Source of the DNA: Halioglobus sp.
GTDB lineage: Bacteria; Pseudomonadota; Gammaproteobacteria; Pseudomonadales; Halieaceae
Assembly (NCBI GenBank): GCA_029246385.1
Contig: JAQWNG010000015.1
Location: forward strand, 434,001 to 498,000
Direction of reading: 5' to 3'
DNA length: 64,000 nucleotides
The position numbers and the translations under genes are program-made. The notes beneath the pieces are model-generated. The model was not told the origin of the DNA. It made no database searches and saw nothing but the letters and a program-made list of their open reading frames with translations. How positions within the stretch are numbered: the stretch's first letter is position 1; every line of letters starts with the position of its first letter. Positions 45,116 to 54,086 of this stretch are shown here, one piece after another.

Positions 45116-47155
45116 ATGGCCAACCCCCTACTTGAACCGCATCTACTACCGCCTTTTTCACGCATTAAACCCGAGCATGTGGAACCCGCCATCAGAGAAC
45201 TGATCGAGGCCAACAAACTTGGCATTGAAAGATTATTGGAGAACGATGAGGGTTACACATGGGACAATCTGCTGCAGCCGATAGAAGAACTTGAGGACCA
45301 ATTAGCTAAAGCTTGGTCGCCGGTGTCACATCTCAATGGCGTGTGCAACAGTGAAGCATTGCGCGCTGCCTACAATGCCTGCCTGCCACTGCTATCTGAA
45401 TACAGCACTTGGATGGGACAGCATAGTGACCTGTGTGCCGCCTACCAGCAAATAGCAGACGGAAAGACATTCGTAGCCCTCGAAACAGCACAGCAAAAAG
45501 CCATCAATCAAGCACTGCGAGATTTCCGACTCGCTGGCGTTGCCCTGCCATCAGACGAAAAAATGCAATATGGCGAGCTACGACAGCGCTTGTCTAAGCT
45601 GGGCAGTGCATTCGCAGAGAACGTGCTCGATGCGACAAATGCTTGGTCTAAACAGGTGACGGCAGAGCAACTGCGCGGTTTGCCTGAGACAGCATTGGCT
45701 AGCGCAAAACAGGCGGCGACTGCAGCGGGGCAGCAGGACTATCTGATCAACCTCGAGTTTCCATCGTTATCACCGGTACTGAACTATTGCGATGACCGAG
45801 AACTGCGAGAAGAAGTGTACACCGCACACTGCACTCGGGCTTCAGAGTTAGGCCCTCACGGTGATAAGTGGGACAACACGGCGCTCATCACGGATACGCT
45901 GCAACTGCGCAACGAACTTTCACAACTACTGGAGTTTGAAAACTATGCAGAACTGTCTCTAGCAACCAAGATGGCCGAATCTCCAGCCAGCGTTATGGAT
46001 TTTCTGCAGCAGTTGGCAGACCAGTCCCTGCCCCAGGCGAAGGAGGAATGGCGACAGCTAGTAGCGTTTGCGCGTGACGACGGCGGCCCCACTGACCTGC
46101 AATCTTGGGACGTTGGCTACTACAGTGAAAAATTGCGTCAAAACCTTTATCAAGTATCGCAGCAAGACATACGGCCTTACCTGCCGATTGATCGGGTTCT
46201 ACCCGGTCTATTCGAGGTGTTGCGGCGCCTTTATGAGGTCGATGTTAACGAAGTAGAGTACTTTGACTCTTATCACCCTGACGTCAAGCTGTTTGAGTTG
46301 TTGCGTGATGGCGAAGTCATCGCCCGCTTCTTTCTCGATCTATATGCCCGGGCACACAAACGCGGGGGGGCCTGGATGGACGACTGTCGGGTGCGCCGTC
46401 AGACTGCCGACAGCCTGCAAATGCCAGTGGCCTATCTGGTGTGTAACTTCACCGCCCCGGTGGGCGACAGTCCTGCCTTGCTCACCCACAATGAGCTTAC
46501 CACACTGTTTCATGAGTTCGGCCATGGTTTGCATCACATGCTGACGCGCCAGACAGTAGCAGCCGTATCTGGCATTAATGGCGTGGCGTGGGATGCAGTT
46601 GAACTGCCCAGTCAATTTCTAGAAAATTGGTGTTGGGAACGTGAGGCTCTAGCGTTTATTTCGGGCCATCATGAGACAGGAGAATCACTGCCAGCAACGC
46701 TGCTGGATAAATTATTAGCGGCACGAAATTTTCAATCAGGCATGACGATGATGCGACAGTTGGAGTTCTCCCTGTTCGACTTCCGCCTGCATCTTGAATG
46801 GGGAAGTGGCACTTTTGATTCAGTACAGGACCTTTTGGACCAGATACGGCAGCAAGTAGCGGTCACCTCACCGCCCATATTTAACCGTTTTCAAAATGCG
46901 TTTTCCCACATCTTCGCCGGTGGCTATGCAGCAGGATACTACAGTTACAAGTGGGCAGAGGTGCTATCAGCGGATGCGTTTTCGCGGTTTGAAGAAGACG
47001 GCATCTTCAACGCCGAGACCGGTGCCGCCTTCAGAACGAACATCCTTGAAGCCGGCGGGTCAAAAGAGCCGATGGAACTGTTTATTGCCTTCAGAGGCCG
47101 CGAGCCGAGTATTAAGCCATTGCTTCGCCATTGCGGTATTAGCGACTACTTGTAG
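45116..47155 (+). CDS. prlC: Oligopeptidase A
   Basis: Cytosolic M3 zinc metallopeptidase of 679 residues that degrades oligopeptides, including cleaved signal peptides. The zinc motif HEFGHGLHH is at about 465-473, with the third ligand Glu in the VELPSQFLENW region. N-terminal LPPFSRIKPEHVEPAI and the FRLAGVALP segment match the family. GGAAG precedes the ATG. It is convergent with the PTPS-fold gene 8 bases downstream. Confidence 0.96.
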   Translation: MANPLLEPHLLPPFSRIKPEHVEPAIRELIEANKLGIERLLENDEGYTWDNLLQPIEELEDQLAKAWSPVSHLNGVCNSEALRAAYNACLPLLSEYSTWMGQHSDLCAAYQQIADGKTFVALETAQQKAINQALRDFRLAGVALPSDEKMQYGELRQRLSKLGSAFAENVLDATNAWSKQVTAEQLRGLPETALASAKQAATAAGQQDYLINLEFPSLSPVLNYCDDRELREEVYTAHCTRASELGPHGDKWDNTALITDTLQLRNELSQLLEFENYAELSLATKMAESPASVMDFLQQLADQSLPQAKEEWRQLVAFARDDGGPTDLQSWDVGYYSEKLRQNLYQVSQQDIRPYLPIDRVLPGLFEVLRRLYEVDVNEVEYFDSYHPDVKLFELLRDGEVIARFFLDLYARAHKRGGAWMDDCRVRRQTADSLQMPVAYLVCNFTAPVGDSPALLTHNELTTLFHEFGHGLHHMLTRQTVAAVSGINGVAWDAVELPSQFLENWCWEREALAFISGHHETGESLPATLLDKLLAARNFQSGMTMMRQLEFSLFDFRLHLEWGSGTFDSVQDLLDQIRQQVAVTSPPIFNRFQNAFSHIFAGGYAAGYYSYKWAEVLSADAFSRFEEDGIFNAETGAAFRTNILEAGGSKEPMELFIAFRGREPSIKPLLRHCGISDYL

Positions 47156-47163
47156 TGCACGTA

Positions 47164-47646
47164 TCAGTCACTACACCAGTGGGTACAGCCCTTCTGCCCG
47201 GGCCCAGAAGCTACGCACAGTTCCACCTCACGCAAATCATCGCCCACACTCTCTTCGAGTAATTTGGCCAGCAGATAACGGGAAAACTCTTCCACGGTGG
47301 CATTACGAATGGGCAACACTTGGGTGTCACTTTTCAGAAAAAGTATCTCTTGGCCGTCATATCGCACGCAATAACAGGCGCCAGACTCAACAACCTCCTG
47401 ATAAGGAGACTCGCCAGCCAGCAGCGTATACTCATCCAACTCATCACACAGCGCTGCAAGGCGATTCTTATAAACGTTATAATCTGCAGAGAATCCGTTG
47501 TAACCCATCGGAGCCACAATTTTTGCCGAGACTGAATAATTATGCCCGTGCAGACGCTCGCGCTCTGTCGCAGAAAAAATAGTATAGTGGGCAGCCGAAA
47601 ACTTATGGCTTTCCTTATCGATGTATAACGTAGTTAATTCTTCCAT
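47164..47646 (-). CDS. PTPS/QueD-fold protein lacking the usual catalytic residues
   Basis: Protein of 160 residues of the 6-pyruvoyl-tetrahydropterin synthase fold. The zinc ligands are kept: His20 in KFSAAH and His33/His35 in LHGH. The C-x3-HGH catalytic Cys of QueD is Arg29 here, and the LDHH motif is LDEYTLL, so the catalytic His is also missing. A C-terminal EVELCVASGPGQ stretch may replace the usual substrate-binding Glu segment. It therefore cannot be called QueD or PTPS with confidence and may act on another pterin. It is divergent from an SDR gene 116 bases away. Confidence 0.82.
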   Translation of the reverse strand: MEELTTLYIDKESHKFSAAHYTIFSATERERLHGHNYSVSAKIVAPMGYNGFSADYNVYKNRLAALCDELDEYTLLAGESPYQEVVESGACYCVRYDGQEILFLKSDTQVLPIRNATVEEFSRYLLAKLLEESVGDDLREVELCVASGPGQKGCTHWCSD

Positions 47647-47762
47647 GCGTTTAGTTTAACGGAGCCACCGCTTGACGTCACGGTAGAAATCACGGAGCCT
47701 CGCTCTTTTTAGAATAAAGCTTGACAGTGCAACACCGCGTCAGGCGCTAAGGATTGTAGACA

Positions 47763-48464
47763 ATGAAAGTAGCAATAATCACCGGTGCCAGCGTTGGCAT
47801 AGGGAACTCAACAGCTCAAACGTTCCTCGATGAGGGCTTTACCGTATTCAATCTCGCTCGTCGCCAGTGTGCGATACGCGGGGTTACCAGCATCATCTGC
47901 GATCTTAGCAGCGAAGCATCTATTGATATTGCCTGCGAGACACTAAAAACCGCCTTGGCAGAGTGCTCTGAAGCAACCTTAATCCACAATGCCAGTCAGA
48001 TGAAAAAGGACAGCGTCGATAACTGCAACAGCGACAGTCTGACCCAAGTAATGGCAACTAACGTGATTGCCATCAACAGCCTTAATCAGCACCTCCTACC
48101 TCTCATGCCGGCATCATCAAGCGTGTTATATGTGGGCTCTACACTGTCAGAGAAAGCCGTGCCCGGCTCTTTCAGCTATGTCATCAGCAAACATGCCCAA
48201 CTTGGAATGATGCGCGCTACCTGCCAAGACCTCATGGGTAGAGGTCTTCACACCGCTATGGTCTGCCCCGGCTTCACCGACACCGAAATGTTACGCACCC
48301 ATCTGGGCACTGACCCTGCTAATGAGGCTGGCGTTGCCGCAATGAACAGCTTTAACCGACTCATCGAACCAGAGGAAATCGCCGAGCTGATCCGTTGGGC
48401 CCACCACAACCCTGTCATCAATGGCGCTGTGCTGCACGCCAACCTAGGTCAAAAGGAAAGCTGA
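47763..48464 (+). CDS. Short-chain dehydrogenase/reductase next to the PTPS-fold gene
   Basis: SDR of 233 residues. The cofactor motif is TGASVGIGNST, ARRQ after the second strand suggests NADP(H), IHNAS replaces NNAG, and the catalytic residues are Ser in YVGSTLS and Tyr/Lys in YVISK. AGGA lies upstream of the ATG. Its head-to-head place with a PTPS-fold gene suggests a sepiapterin- or dihydropterin-reductase-like role, since PTPS and SDR enzymes act in succession in tetrahydrobiopterin synthesis; that is an inference. GTP cyclohydrolase is not in the window. Confidence 0.86.
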   Translation: MKVAIITGASVGIGNSTAQTFLDEGFTVFNLARRQCAIRGVTSIICDLSSEASIDIACETLKTALAECSEATLIHNASQMKKDSVDNCNSDSLTQVMATNVIAINSLNQHLLPLMPASSSVLYVGSTLSEKAVPGSFSYVISKHAQLGMMRATCQDLMGRGLHTAMVCPGFTDTEMLRTHLGTDPANEAGVAAMNSFNRLIEPEEIAELIRWAHHNPVINGAVLHANLGQKES

Positions 48465-48778
48465 GCTTTGAGGTGTCACCTGCCAATCTTGACGCATGCC
48501 CTGCGCTAGTTCTTATCAACACAGCCGGCGCAGCGGTGCCAAAGGCCCTCGTGCCGGCTCAGACCTTTGGAGTTTCACTGGGCGGTATGGCGCCACACTT
48601 CTCACCTTAGTGTCAGCCTATTCGAAAGAGCTGTATCGCCCACTAGATGAAGCAGCGTTATCTATCGAGGGCAAGGTGAGACAGGTCATCGGTAGGGCCG
48701 CTTACTGTGGTTGGATTATTCTCGCCAGCGGCGTTTAAGGCGCTGCACACCCCACCGCTTTTTCAATTCGGGAGTGCT
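48465..48778. other. Gene-free stretch between the SDR and hda
   Basis: About 314 bases between two genes that end facing each other. Short open frames exist on both strands, the longest running from 48496 to 48738 on the plus strand (80 codons), but none has a ribosome site or a familiar sequence. No terminator with a T-run was found. It may hold a decayed gene or 3' untranslated sequence. Confidence 0.35.
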
Positions 48779-49510
48779 CTACCAACCCAATGCGTCTTTG
48801 ACAAAGGGAATAGACAACCCCCTCTTCTCGGCGAGCGAGGCCTTGTCCAATGTTTCTAACACTTGTAGTAACTGATCCATGGCGCGCGGTGCGCGGCTAA
48901 CAATATAAGCCGCGACACCCGAAGTCAGACACAAACCTCTGCGGCTGGCTCGAAATTGCAAGATAGCCTCTTTTTCCTCGTCGTCCGGCGGCGTCAATTG
49001 ATAGACAATACCCCATGACAAACGCGAACGCAGATCTTCCAGATTGACAGCCAGCGCGCGAGGAGCTGCATCCCCTGCTACTGTCAATCGACACCCTCGC
49101 TGGCGAGCATCGTTGTAGAGATTGAATAAAGCCTGCTCCCAGTTCGCATCACCCAGCACCGCATGAATATCATCGATACAGATCCGGTTCAGGTTTTCCA
49201 CCCCCTGCAACACGTCTTTTGCTTCATACCCGCGCAGATCCGATAGAGGCAGGTAAATCGCTTCAACTCCGGGTTCATGACAACTTGCCTGCAGCAGATG
49301 AGACTTGCCCACACCGGCTGGACCATATAAGTAAATAACCGACTCACCAGCGGAATCCATCTGGGCCTGCAGCCCCGCCACCAGCGGCTGCATCTTTGGC
49401 AGCGCCAAAAAATTATCCAGTGTGGCGTCGTCGCGTAGGCGTACCTCAAGTGATAATTGATGCTCGAGCGAATGCTCTGCCGCATTAAAGGGGGGGCCTA
49501 CCTCTGCCAT
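48779..49510 (-). CDS. hda: DnaA regulatory inactivator Hda
   Basis: AAA+ protein of 243 residues that, bound to the DNA clamp, stimulates ATP hydrolysis by DnaA after initiation. The clamp-binding motif QLSLEV lies near the N-terminus (18-23), Walker A is YGPAGVGKSHLL (62-73), Walker B is ICIDDIHAV, and the arginine segment DLRSRLSWG follows. It overlaps the DUF2066 gene by 13 bases, which suggests coupling since no separate ribosome site is clear. The gene order with DUF2066 and purMN is conserved in gammaproteobacteria. Confidence 0.95.
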   Translation of the reverse strand: MAEVGPPFNAAEHSLEHQLSLEVRLRDDATLDNFLALPKMQPLVAGLQAQMDSAGESVIYLYGPAGVGKSHLLQASCHEPGVEAIYLPLSDLRGYEAKDVLQGVENLNRICIDDIHAVLGDANWEQALFNLYNDARQRGCRLTVAGDAAPRALAVNLEDLRSRLSWGIVYQLTPPDDEEKEAILQFRASRRGLCLTSGVAAYIVSRAPRAMDQLLQVLETLDKASLAEKRGLSIPFVKDALGW

Positions 49511-50547
49511 CGGTAACTCAACACCGGATTCAATTCAGTGGCTGGCACCCGCACGAGATGTTCATTGAGCTCTATAATTGATGCCAGTTGCTCGGCATCT
49601 GTCTGTGCTTGCAGACGAAAGCGAACCCTATCTCCCTGCACCTGCTCGATAATCACGTCTTCTATCAACTCCAGATTGTCTAACCAGCTTGCGATGGCGG
49701 CGTATTCTGGATAGGTAAAAACACCGATGACCGCCATCTGCATAGCCCCGTCTTCGCCGGTGGTGGGCGCCACAGCGTATCTGGCGGACAGTTCGCTGGC
49801 AGCAATATTGGCACCCTCCCGCATGAATGCCTTGAGGTCATCAACGCTGACGGATCGATTGACGCGATCGTCCCGATAAAAATACCGCCAATCGCCCGCG
49901 GATTCTCCCTCAACCACTGTCGCCAGGCGGCCTGCGATGATGTCTTGCGCGTTGTAACGTGCTGAGGCCGCTTGGATAGCGGCTGAATTTAGGCGCCAAA
50001 CATCATTTGCGCTCAACGCTGACATATCTTCTAGGTCAAATACGGGGAGCTGCACCGGGACACCACGACGGGAAAACGCATCGATTAATATTTGCGCCTG
50101 CTCAGGCCAATTATCCCTATCGACGAAATGCCGACCGTTTTCATTCTCAACCACCACCCACGCCAGCACCGACGGACGGCTCGCCGTCCACAACGGCGCA
50201 CCCGCCTGTTTCACTAGTTCAGTCACGTACTTCCGGTCAAATTCGAATCTTACCGAAAATCCCAGTGCCGGCGGCTCATTGCGGGTATAGACATACTGCT
50301 GCACGTGTGTCTCGGAATTTGACAGCGCCTTAACGATTATGGGGTCGGCTAGCAACAGGCGAGAACCTGACACCTTTACCAACACTTCAGCTAGCGCCTC
50401 ACTTGCGGCAGCCTTCCGCGCCTTAGAGCCTTGGTTTGCCGCAGGCACACTGGCCGAGTGCAGGTCCCGCACCATTTCCGCCCAAGCATTCCCTGCAAAT
50501 AGCAGAGCCAGCAGTAAATACATCAATGTTACCCGTGTTGCTCTCAC
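49498..50547 (-). CDS. DUF2066 protein, exported
   Basis: Protein of 349 residues with a signal peptide (LMYLLLALLFAGNAWAE, cleavage after AWA). The mature part has the family RKAAASEALAEVLVKVSGS, WVVVENENGR and EDMSALSANDVWRLN segments. The start is GTG 50547, with a perfect GGAGG five bases upstream; a TTG at 50559 would include that site in the coding region. Function is unknown. It overlaps hda downstream and is divergent from purM. Confidence 0.88.
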   Translation of the reverse strand: MRATRVTLMYLLLALLFAGNAWAEMVRDLHSASVPAANQGSKARKAAASEALAEVLVKVSGSRLLLADPIIVKALSNSETHVQQYVYTRNEPPALGFSVRFEFDRKYVTELVKQAGAPLWTASRPSVLAWVVVENENGRHFVDRDNWPEQAQILIDAFSRRGVPVQLPVFDLEDMSALSANDVWRLNSAAIQAASARYNAQDIIAGRLATVVEGESAGDWRYFYRDDRVNRSVSVDDLKAFMREGANIAASELSARYAVAPTTGEDGAMQMAVIGVFTYPEYAAIASWLDNLELIEDVIIEQVQGDRVRFRLQAQTDAEQLASIIELNEHLVRVPATELNPVLSYRWQR

Positions 50548-50691
50548 TGTATCCTCCAAGTGCCACTACCTACATTCCATTGTAACAGTACTTGCGTGCG
50601 CCAGGCATATTCTGCCTGCACAGAGTCAGCCGGAGATGAGGTGGCTAGTGCTTGGCAAACATAAATATGACAAAAATCGGCACGACTGACC

Positions 50692-50709
50692 CATGAATAC
50701 CAATTCATG
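50692..50709. promoter_or_regulatory. 18-bp inverted repeat in the purM/DUF2066 divergent gap
   Basis: CATGAAT-ACCA-ATTCATG is a perfect 7-bp inverted repeat, 75 bases before the purM ATG. It is not the PurR box of E. coli. An operator for one or both genes is possible, as is chance. A weak -10 (TAAAAT) lies downstream near 50734. Confidence 0.3.
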
Positions 50710-50783
50710 AGTGCGCTCGGGTATCATGCGCGATAAAATACGCTACTCCACCTATCAGGCACCATATTACTGGACTCGACGTC

Positions 50784-51824
50784 ATGACCGATGAGAACGC
50801 AAAAAACGCTCTAAATTACAAGGACGCGGGAGTCAATATTGACGCCGGTAGCGCACTGGTAGAACGGATTAAAGGCGTATCGGGCCGCACCATGCGACCG
50901 GAAGTCATGGGCGGCCTTGGGGGGTTTGCCGCTCTATGTGAAATTCCTGCCGGCTATCAACAACCGGTACTCGTGTCAGGTACGGATGGCGTAGGCACCA
51001 AGCTTCGCTTAGCGATGGAAATGGGGATTCACGATACGATAGGCATAGACCTCGTCGCCATGTGCGTCAACGACCTCGTGGTGGCGGGCGCAGAGCCTCT
51101 TTTTTTCCTTGATTACTATGCCACCGGCGCACTCAATATAGATACCGCGGCTGATGTCGTAACGGGCATTGGTGCAGGCTGTGAGCTGGCAGGTTGCGCG
51201 CTAGTCGGCGGCGAGACAGCAGAAATGCCCGGCATGTATGAGGGCGACGACTATGATTTGGCTGGGTTTTGCGTGGGTGTGGTCGAAAAATCAAAGATTA
51301 TCGACGGCAGTACAGTGGCCGCAAGCGATGTATTACTTGGCATTGAAAGCAGCGGGCCACACTCCAATGGGTACTCATTGATTCGAAAAATACTGGAGGT
51401 GAGCGGCGCAGATTTGCAACAGACGCTGGGCAAGGCCACGTTGGGGCAGGCCCTACTGAGTCCCACCACAATCTACGTCAAAGCCTTGCTGGCATTGTTT
51501 GCAGAAGTTCCGGTAAAAGCGCTGTCTCATATCACCGGCGGTGGACTGCTAGAAAATCTGCCGCGTGTTCTGCCCAAAAGCTGCAATGCGATTATCGAAA
51601 CGAATAGCTGGCAGTGGCCTGAGATATTCCAATGGCTGCAGAGTCAGGGCAATGTGGAAACGACTGAAATGTATCGCACCTTTAACTGCGGCGTTGGCAT
51701 GGTGCTGTGTATCGCGCCTGAACATGCGGACAAGACCCTCTCACTCCTGAACTCAGCAGGACACAATGCGTGGGAGATTGGCCGTATTGCCCCCGGAGAT
51801 AATCAGGTAGAACTGCTGCCGTGA
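50784..51824 (+). CDS. purM: Phosphoribosylformylglycinamidine cyclo-ligase
   Basis: AIR synthase of the de novo purine pathway, closing the imidazole ring with ATP. The protein has 346 residues. Motifs are [14 protein letters not shown] near 65, [31 protein letters not shown], and [14 protein letters not shown]. Its stop overlaps the GTG of purN (GTGA), so the pair is coupled. The ribosome site before the ATG is weak. Confidence 0.97.
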   Translation: MTDENAKNALNYKDAGVNIDAGSALVERIKGVSGRTMRPEVMGGLGGFAALCEIPAGYQQPVLVSGTDGVGTKLRLAMEMGIHDTIGIDLVAMCVNDLVVAGAEPLFFLDYYATGALNIDTAADVVTGIGAGCELAGCALVGGETAEMPGMYEGDDYDLAGFCVGVVEKSKIIDGSTVAASDVLLGIESSGPHSNGYSLIRKILEVSGADLQQTLGKATLGQALLSPTTIYVKALLALFAEVPVKALSHITGGGLLENLPRVLPKSCNAIIETNSWQWPEIFQWLQSQGNVETTEMYRTFNCGVGMVLCIAPEHADKTLSLLNSAGHNAWEIGRIAPGDNQVELLP

Positions 51825-52486
51825 ATTCACAGGTACTGCCTCGCCTCGCTATTCTCATTTCTGGACATGGAACGAATTTGCAGGCTTTTATCGATGCTTG
51901 CGCTCGTCGTGAACTGGTCGCTCACATCGGCATTGTTATCAGTAACAACCCTAAGGCTGTTGGCCTGCAGCGCGCACACAATGCCGGACTTGCCACGCAT
52001 ACTATCGACCACCGCGACTTTGCAACCCGCGAAGAATTTGATCAAGCATTGGTCAATGAACTTCACTCGGCTTCAATTGATTTGGTCGTACTGGCGGGTT
52101 TTATGCGGATTTTGACGCCAGTGCTGGTGCAGCCGTTTGTCGGGCGTCTATTGAACATTCACCCCTCTCTATTACCTAAATACCCAGGAATGCGAACGCA
52201 TCAGCGTGCTCTAGATTCAGGCGACGCTGAAGCCGGAGCAACGGTACATTTTGTGACGCAGGAACTTGATGGTGGACCGCCTATACTGCAGGGGCGGTTG
52301 CCGACTTTACCCGATGATACCGCCGAGAGTCTGGCTGCTCGGGTGTCAATACTGGAACACGCGATGTACCCTTTAGCAGTGCGCTGGTATTTACAGGGCA
52401 GGCTGCAGCTGACTGATAACGGAGCAGTGCTGGACGGGAAAATGATTGCAGCGACAGGCGTTCAGTACAGGGCTGACGCGCGCTAG
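51821..52486 (+). CDS. purN: Phosphoribosylglycinamide formyltransferase
   Basis: GAR transformylase, the 10-formyl-THF dependent third step of purine synthesis. It has 221 residues. [12 protein letters not shown] is the phosphate loop, and [18 protein letters not shown] (Asn and His) and GATVHFV...LDGGPP hold the catalytic Asn, His and Asp. The GTG start overlaps the purM stop. It converges with dcd 23 bases downstream. Confidence 0.96.
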   Translation: MNSQVLPRLAILISGHGTNLQAFIDACARRELVAHIGIVISNNPKAVGLQRAHNAGLATHTIDHRDFATREEFDQALVNELHSASIDLVVLAGFMRILTPVLVQPFVGRLLNIHPSLLPKYPGMRTHQRALDSGDAEAGATVHFVTQELDGGPPILQGRLPTLPDDTAESLAARVSILEHAMYPLAVRWYLQGRLQLTDNGAVLDGKMIAATGVQYRADAR

Positions 52487-52509
52487 CGGCCGTGGTGTCG
52501 TGTAACCGC

Positions 52510-53076
52510 TCACGCCTTGGGCAGCGTCACGCCGCGCTGGCCTTGGTACTTACCTCCGCGGTCCTTATAACTCACTTCGCAAGCTTCATCGGACTCAAAA
52601 AATAGCATTTGAGCAACTCCCTCATTGGCGTAAATCTTCGCCGGCAAAGTGGTCGTATTGGAGAACTCCAAAGTCACATGGCCCTCCCACTCCGGCTCCA
52701 GTGGCGTGACATTCACGATGATGCCACAACGAGCATAAGTCGACTTTCCCAAACAAATGGTCAGCACATTGCGCGGGATACGGAAATACTCCACAGTACT
52801 CGCGAGTGCAAAAGAGTTCGGCGGAATGACACAAACATCGCCTACGACATCGACAAAGCTGCCCTCGTCAAAACTTTTCGGGTCCACTGTCGCCGAATTA
52901 ATGTTAGTAAACACTTTAAACTCAGGAGAGCACCTTACATCATAGCCATAGCTCGACGTACCATAAGAGATCAGCCGTCTGCCACCATCAGCACGCACTT
53001 GGCCCGGCTCGAACGGCTCAATCATGCCCCGCTGGGTAGCCATTTCACGAATCCACCTGTCTGCCTTTATACTCAT
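52510..53076 (-). CDS. dcd: dCTP deaminase
   Basis: Trimeric enzyme converting dCTP to dUTP for thymidylate supply. It has 188 residues. [39 protein letters not shown] and [13 protein letters not shown] with the catalytic Glu match the family. AGGTGA precedes the ATG at 53076. It follows apbC by 19 bases as in Pseudomonas, so they are probably co-transcribed. Confidence 0.96.
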   Translation of the reverse strand: MSIKADRWIREMATQRGMIEPFEPGQVRADGGRRLISYGTSSYGYDVRCSPEFKVFTNINSATVDPKSFDEGSFVDVVGDVCVIPPNSFALASTVEYFRIPRNVLTICLGKSTYARCGIIVNVTPLEPEWEGHVTLEFSNTTTLPAKIYANEGVAQMLFFESDEACEVSYKDRGGKYQGQRGVTLPKA

Positions 53077-53095
53077 GTGTAATTCACCTGCTCAA

Positions 53096-53911
53096 TTAGT
53101 CGTCAGAAATAGTTATTTCGGGAAAGTGACGCACGCCGGTGTCCTCTTGGGCCGCTAAAGCCTCCCGCACCGCAGCCGCAGCATTCAGGTACAGTTTAGC
53201 CTCAGGCGATTGCGGGGCAGCCGCCACTGTGGGACGCCCGGCATCCGTCTGTTCTCTAATAGAAAGCGTCAGCGGCAAACTGGCCAACAATCGCACACCG
53301 TAATCTTGTGAGATGCGATCCCCACCCTGCTGGCCAAAAATATGCTCATGATGCCCACATTCACTACAAATATGCACCGACATATTCTCTATAACCCCCA
53401 ACACTGGAACATCTACTTTGCGGAACATCTCGATACCTTTGCGCGCGTCTAGCAAAGCTATATCCTGCGGCGTAGTCACGATTACCGCACCGGCCACCTT
53501 TGCTTTCTGCGATAGAGTCAGCTGAATATCGCCTGTCCCGGGCGGCATATCAATTATTAGGTAATCCAGCTCACCCCACAAAGTCTGTTCCAGCATTTGT
53601 GCCAGAGCCCCGCCCGCCATTGGCCCACGCCACACCATCGGGGTCCGGGCATCCACTAAGTATCCCATAGACATAGTCTTTAAACCGTAAGCCTCCACCG
53701 GCAGCAGGTGCTGATCACCCTGCTGTTCGGGCCGATGGCCCGAAGGGATACCGAGCATCAGTTGTTGACTGGGACCGTAAATATCGGCATCCAATAGACC
53801 CACCCGCAAGCCCATGGCACTGAGAGCCAATGCCAAATTGACCGCCGTAGTGGATTTGCCCACGCCTCCCTTACCCGACGCAATTGCGACAATGTGTTTA
53901 ATCTGATTCAT
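53096..53911 (-). CDS. apbC: Iron-sulfur cluster carrier protein ApbC/Mrp
   Basis: P-loop NTPase that binds and transfers iron-sulfur clusters. The Walker A motif is SGKGGVGKSTTAVN near residue 10, then DADIYGPSQQ, VWRGPMAGGALAQ, DMPPGTGDIQLTL and the Cys pair in HICSECGHHEHIFG. With 271 residues it lacks the N-terminal DUF59 domain of the 360-residue forms. The start at 53911 (MNQIKHIVAIASGKGG) has AAGGTAG in front; the frame is open to 54016 but without support. Divergent from metG and followed by dcd. Confidence 0.93.
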   Translation of the reverse strand: MNQIKHIVAIASGKGGVGKSTTAVNLALALSAMGLRVGLLDADIYGPSQQLMLGIPSGHRPEQQGDQHLLPVEAYGLKTMSMGYLVDARTPMVWRGPMAGGALAQMLEQTLWGELDYLIIDMPPGTGDIQLTLSQKAKVAGAVIVTTPQDIALLDARKGIEMFRKVDVPVLGVIENMSVHICSECGHHEHIFGQQGGDRISQDYGVRLLASLPLTLSIREQTDAGRPTVAAAPQSPEAKLYLNAAAAVREALAAQEDTGVRHFPEITISDD

Positions 53912-54028
53912 CACTACCTTTGTAAACGCTATAAAATTGGATGGAGGCCGCTGAGCCTGCTTTTTCCGGCACGCCAGTATAGAGACATGCTGTGCGTTCA
54001 ACAATGCCACACTCATAACTGCAACGGG

Positions 54029-54056
54029 TGAAACCCCGCAGTAAAAACGCTATAAT
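54029..54056 (+). promoter_or_regulatory. Promoter of metG
   Basis: A perfect TATAAT (54051-54056) has TGAAAC 16 bases upstream and lies 30 bases before the metG ATG. The -10 is preceded by GTAAAAACGC, a near copy of the sequence at 53922-53931 and of the GTAAACGCTA motif. Confidence 0.55.
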
Positions 54057-54086
54057 GTTGTCCGTTTTCCGAAACAGATAATCCCC

